From Methanocalculus sp. (GTDB lineage: Archaea > Halobacteriota > Methanomicrobia > Methanomicrobiales > Methanocorpusculaceae): a stretch of DNA of 7,509 nt. The notes beneath the pieces are model-generated. The model saw only the letters and a list, made by a program, of their open reading frames with translations. It had not been told where the DNA came from and did not search any database. Below, in pieces: positions 5,843-7,509 of this stretch (position 1 is its first letter; every line of letters begins with the position of its first letter). Location of the stretch: positions 1 through 7,509 of the forward strand of contig NZ_JARVGN010000067.1 of assembly GCF_029762515.1 (NCBI RefSeq), in the 5' to 3' direction. Position numbers and translations under genes: made by a program.

Positions 5843-7315
5843 ATGATTCCACCCTCAGATATCATCCAGCTTCCGGAAGGAAAAACCCTCGAATTCAAGC
5901 GTGATCTCAGCTCGCCAAAGCAGATACTCAAGGCAATAGTCGCCTTTGCAAATACGGCAGGCGGACAGATCATAATTGGTGTTCTGGATGGATCACGGGC
6001 TGTTGTGGGTATCGCTGATCCGCTTGATGAGGAAGAGAGGCTCTGCAGCCTTATTGCCGATACGATCGCTCCACGTCTTGTCCCGGATATTGAACTCTTT
6101 TCGATCGGAGAGAAGACACTGCTTGGAGTGACAGTGTACCCAAGTGGACGAAGGCCACATTTTATCAGGAGCGAGGGGCCGGATCAGGGTGTCTATGTAC
6201 GGCTTGGATCCACCAACAGACAAGCCGATCGGGAACTTATCGAAGAGCTGCACCGGAGTTGTTCCGGTGTCTCCTTCGATGAGTTGCCGGTTGTGGATCA
6301 ATTGATCAATGACCTGGACATTGAAGCTGCGAAGAAGAGTTTCCTTGGGATCAGGGAGTTGAATCGGGAAGAGCTCCAGACCCTGAAGCTCATCGTTCCC
6401 ATGCAGGGAAGAGAGGTGCTGACAAACGGCGCCATTCTCCTCTTTGGAAGGAAGAGGGAGTACTCCTTCCCTGATGCATGGATTCAGTGCGGCAGGTTCC
6501 GCGGTACTGACAAGGCTGATATCTTCGATCATATCGACATTCGCGATCATTTTCCGGATGCAGTGGAGAGCGTGATGCTCTTCCTCAAAAAGCATGCATT
6601 CAGGGGTGCAGATTTCTCCGCAATACGGCGGAAGGATGTCTGGAGTATCCCCCTGACAATACTCCGCGAGGTCCTCATCAATGCAATTGTGCATGCCGAT
6701 TATTCCCAGAAAGGTGCTCCAATCCGTGTATCATTCTTTGATGACCGGATCGAGATCGAGAATCCAGGAATTTTGCTCCCTGGAATGACGATTGAAGACG
6801 TGAAGCAGGGTATTTCCAAAATTCGAAACCGCGTCATTGCACGAATATTCAGGGAAATTGGCCTGATCGAACAGTGGGGGAGCGGATTTCGTCGGATTTT
6901 ACGTGACGCGGAAGAACTCGGACTCCCCGAACCGGTTATGGTTGAGGTTGGCATGAGGGTGCGGGTCACTGTGTTTATTCACCAGCATGGAGAGGGATAT
7001 CATGTGTCAGAACGAATTTGTGCAGGCTCACCGGTCAGGTCAGTGACCCAGTCGGCGACCCGGTTGACCGACCCTGTTGAGAGGTTGCTGCCACTCCTTG
7101 CTGATGGAGAAAAATCCTCTAAGGAACTGAGATCAGGGCTTAGTATGACACACCGGCACAATTTCAGGGAGAATTATATTCATCCTGCCCTGGAAGCAGG
7201 CTTTATCGAGATGACAATTCCAGAGAAGCCATCCAGCAGGTTGCAGCAATATCGCCTCACATATAAAGGAAGGGAGCATCTGGCTGGAAAGATGAAGACG
7301 GAGAACTTAAGATGA
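5843..7315 (+). CDS. AlbA_2 (Schlafen-type) ATP-binding protein with HATPase_c_4 and winged-helix tail
   Basis: A 490-residue protein of the COG2865 type, annotated elsewhere as a predicted transcriptional regulator or putative DNA-binding ATPase. The N-terminal AlbA_2 domain spans about 8-130: E-F-K-R-D at 17-21, AFANTAGGQIIIGV at 34-47, YVRLGSTNRQAD at 118-129. The HATPase_c_4 (GHKL-like) part spans about 265-365: REVLINAIVHADYS at 275-288 with the conserved E/N/H/D-Y residues, RIEIENPG at 302-309, SKIRNRVIARIF at 325-336 and EQWGSGFRRI at 343-352. A short repetitive linker (about 397-410) leads to a C-terminal winged helix (410-476: DPVERLLPLLADG, HNFRENYIHPALEAGFIEMTIP, SSRLQQYRLTYKG), like the tail found on many Fic proteins. 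All ATP-site residues I can check are kept. Its function is untested; it may autoregulate through the inverted repeats upstream. Family members are common in accessory and defence-rich regions. Confidence 0.92.
   Translation: MIPPSDIIQLPEGKTLEFKRDLSSPKQILKAIVAFANTAGGQIIIGVLDGSRAVVGIADPLDEEERLCSLIADTIAPRLVPDIELFSIGEKTLLGVTVYPSGRRPHFIRSEGPDQGVYVRLGSTNRQADRELIEELHRSCSGVSFDELPVVDQLINDLDIEAAKKSFLGIRELNREELQTLKLIVPMQGREVLTNGAILLFGRKREYSFPDAWIQCGRFRGTDKADIFDHIDIRDHFPDAVESVMLFLKKHAFRGADFSAIRRKDVWSIPLTILREVLINAIVHADYSQKGAPIRVSFFDDRIEIENPGILLPGMTIEDVKQGISKIRNRVIARIFREIGLIEQWGSGFRRILRDAEELGLPEPVMVEVGMRVRVTVFIHQHGEGYHVSERICAGSPVRSVTQSATRLTDPVERLLPLLADGEKSSKELRSGLSMTHRHNFRENYIHPALEAGFIEMTIPEKPSSRLQQYRLTYKGREHLAGKMKTENLR
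7043..7079 (+). repeat. Imperfect 12-bp tandem repeat in the linker of the AlbA_2 protein
   Basis: Three units share the core GACCC-n-GT-n-G: 7043-7054, 7055-7066 and, after one extra base, 7068-7079. The first two encode VTQS and ATRL; the third reads through as T-D-P-V. They lie between the HATPase part and the winged helix, where homologues often carry a variable number of T-Q-S-V-like repeats, so this looks like a short or decayed version of a variable linker. Confidence 0.5.
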
Positions 7316-7350
7316 AGAGTTCTCATTCCATTAATTATATTTTCTACCCT

Positions 7351-7380
7351 GGTTTTGCATGAGCCCAAAGCATGAAAGCC
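7351..7380 (+). other. Bulged hairpin downstream of the AlbA_2 gene
   Basis: GGTTTT and CATG (7351-7361, with G7357 bulged) can pair with CATGAAAGCC (7371-7380) over ten base pairs with one G-U and a nine-base loop. It starts 35 bases after the stop and follows a T-rich stretch (7331-7344) that could itself terminate transcription. It is plausibly the 3' end structure of the AlbA_2 message. Confidence 0.35.
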
Positions 7381-7388
7381 ACTGAATA

Positions 7389-7402
7389 GAAACCATATTA
7401 CA
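7389..7402 (+). promoter_or_regulatory. Candidate BRE/TATA promoter for the 3' TPR gene
   Basis: GAAACC (7389-7394) followed by ATATTACA (7395-7402) has the same arrangement as the other promoter candidates. Its centre is about 21 bp before ATG 7420, so the message would have almost no leader. No good Shine-Dalgarno sequence precedes that ATG. Confidence 0.35.
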
Positions 7403-7419
7403 TAACCAGGATCATCACC

Positions 7420-7509
7420 ATGCCACTCTTTGACTTTCTCAGGAAAAGCGATTTCAACAAAGGTGTCGAGCTCCAGGTCGCCGGGCACTATGCCGAAGCG
7501 CTCGATTAT
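7420..7509 (+). CDS. Start of a probable TPR protein (3' truncated by window edge)
   Basis: An ATG opens thirty codons without a stop up to the end of the window. The peptide begins MPLFDFLRKSDFNKG and continues VELQVAGHYAEALDY, whose G-x-Y-x-E-A-L-x-Y pattern is the classic turn between the two helices of a TPR unit. Codon choice matches the upstream genes. It would be a second TPR protein close to the TPR/BrxD-like pair. Only the first helix pair is visible, so neither length nor other domains can be judged. Confidence 0.6.
   Translation, partial: MPLFDFLRKSDFNKGVELQVAGHYAEALDY

Noticed and set aside
5993..6694. Open frame of 233 codons on the - strand opposite the AlbA_2 gene
   Set aside because: It is fully antisense to a confidently identified AlbA_2/HATPase protein, and its peptide shows no domain signature.
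1..7509. A complete BREX locus
   Set aside because: Only the BrxD-like ATPase is present; no methylase, PglZ phosphatase, BrxC-size ATPase, BrxA, BrxB, BrxL or helicase is encoded in the window.
1..7509. CRISPR array, transposase, integrase or RNA gene
   Set aside because: I see no regularly spaced direct repeats, no terminal inverted repeats with a transposase frame, and no tRNA or rRNA signature; all spacers are under 200 bp.

Overview
The window looks like chromosomal DNA from a methanogenic archaeon, most likely of the Methanomicrobia. This is inferred from mid-range GC, heavy use of AGG/AGA arginine and ATA isoleucine codons, A-rich BRE-like/TATA-like upstream elements instead of bacterial -35/-10 boxes, and gene families typical of those genomes (PF06695 membrane proteins, TPR proteins, AlbA_2/HATPase regulators, DUF2791 ATPases). 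No ribosomal or methanogenesis gene is present, so the taxonomy is unproven. All genes supported here lie on the + strand. The longest stretch without a gene is 196 bp (5647-5842).

Layout. (1) 55-501 is a GNAT N-acetyltransferase, probably RimI-like, downstream of a T-run. (2) 620-1315 is a multi-pass membrane protein of the 'small multi-drug export' type. (3) 1365-5646 is a tightly packed four-gene run: a DJ-1/PfpI protein, a GT2 glycosyltransferase resembling dolichyl-phosphate sugar transferases, a 597-residue TPR protein ending in a probable winged helix, and a BrxD-like (DUF2791) P-loop ATPase. The junctions overlap: the glycosyltransferase start sits at the DJ-1 stop, there is an ATGA overlap between glycosyltransferase and TPR gene, and a 20-bp overlap between TPR gene and ATPase. 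These overlaps suggest co-transcription and translational coupling. (4) 5647-5842 is a regulatory-looking spacer with a hairpin, a BRE/TATA candidate flanked by an 8-bp inverted repeat, and a leader inverted repeat. (5) 5843-7315 is an AlbA_2 (Schlafen-type) + HATPase_c_4 + winged-helix protein. (6) 7316-7419 is a short spacer with a hairpin and a promoter candidate. (7) From 7420 an ORF starts and runs off the window; it probably encodes another TPR protein.

The part most deserving attention is the TPR-winged-helix/BrxD-like pair. BrxD-type ATPases are known from BREX phage defence, where they sit with BrxA/B/C, PglX, PglZ, BrxL or a helicase. None of these is visible here. Instead the ATPase is overlapped by a TPR protein with a putative DNA-binding tail, and is followed 196 bp later by an AlbA_2/HATPase protein of a family found near defence and mobile loci. 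This could be a stand-alone ATPase module, a relic, or an undescribed stress or defence unit; the window alone cannot decide.
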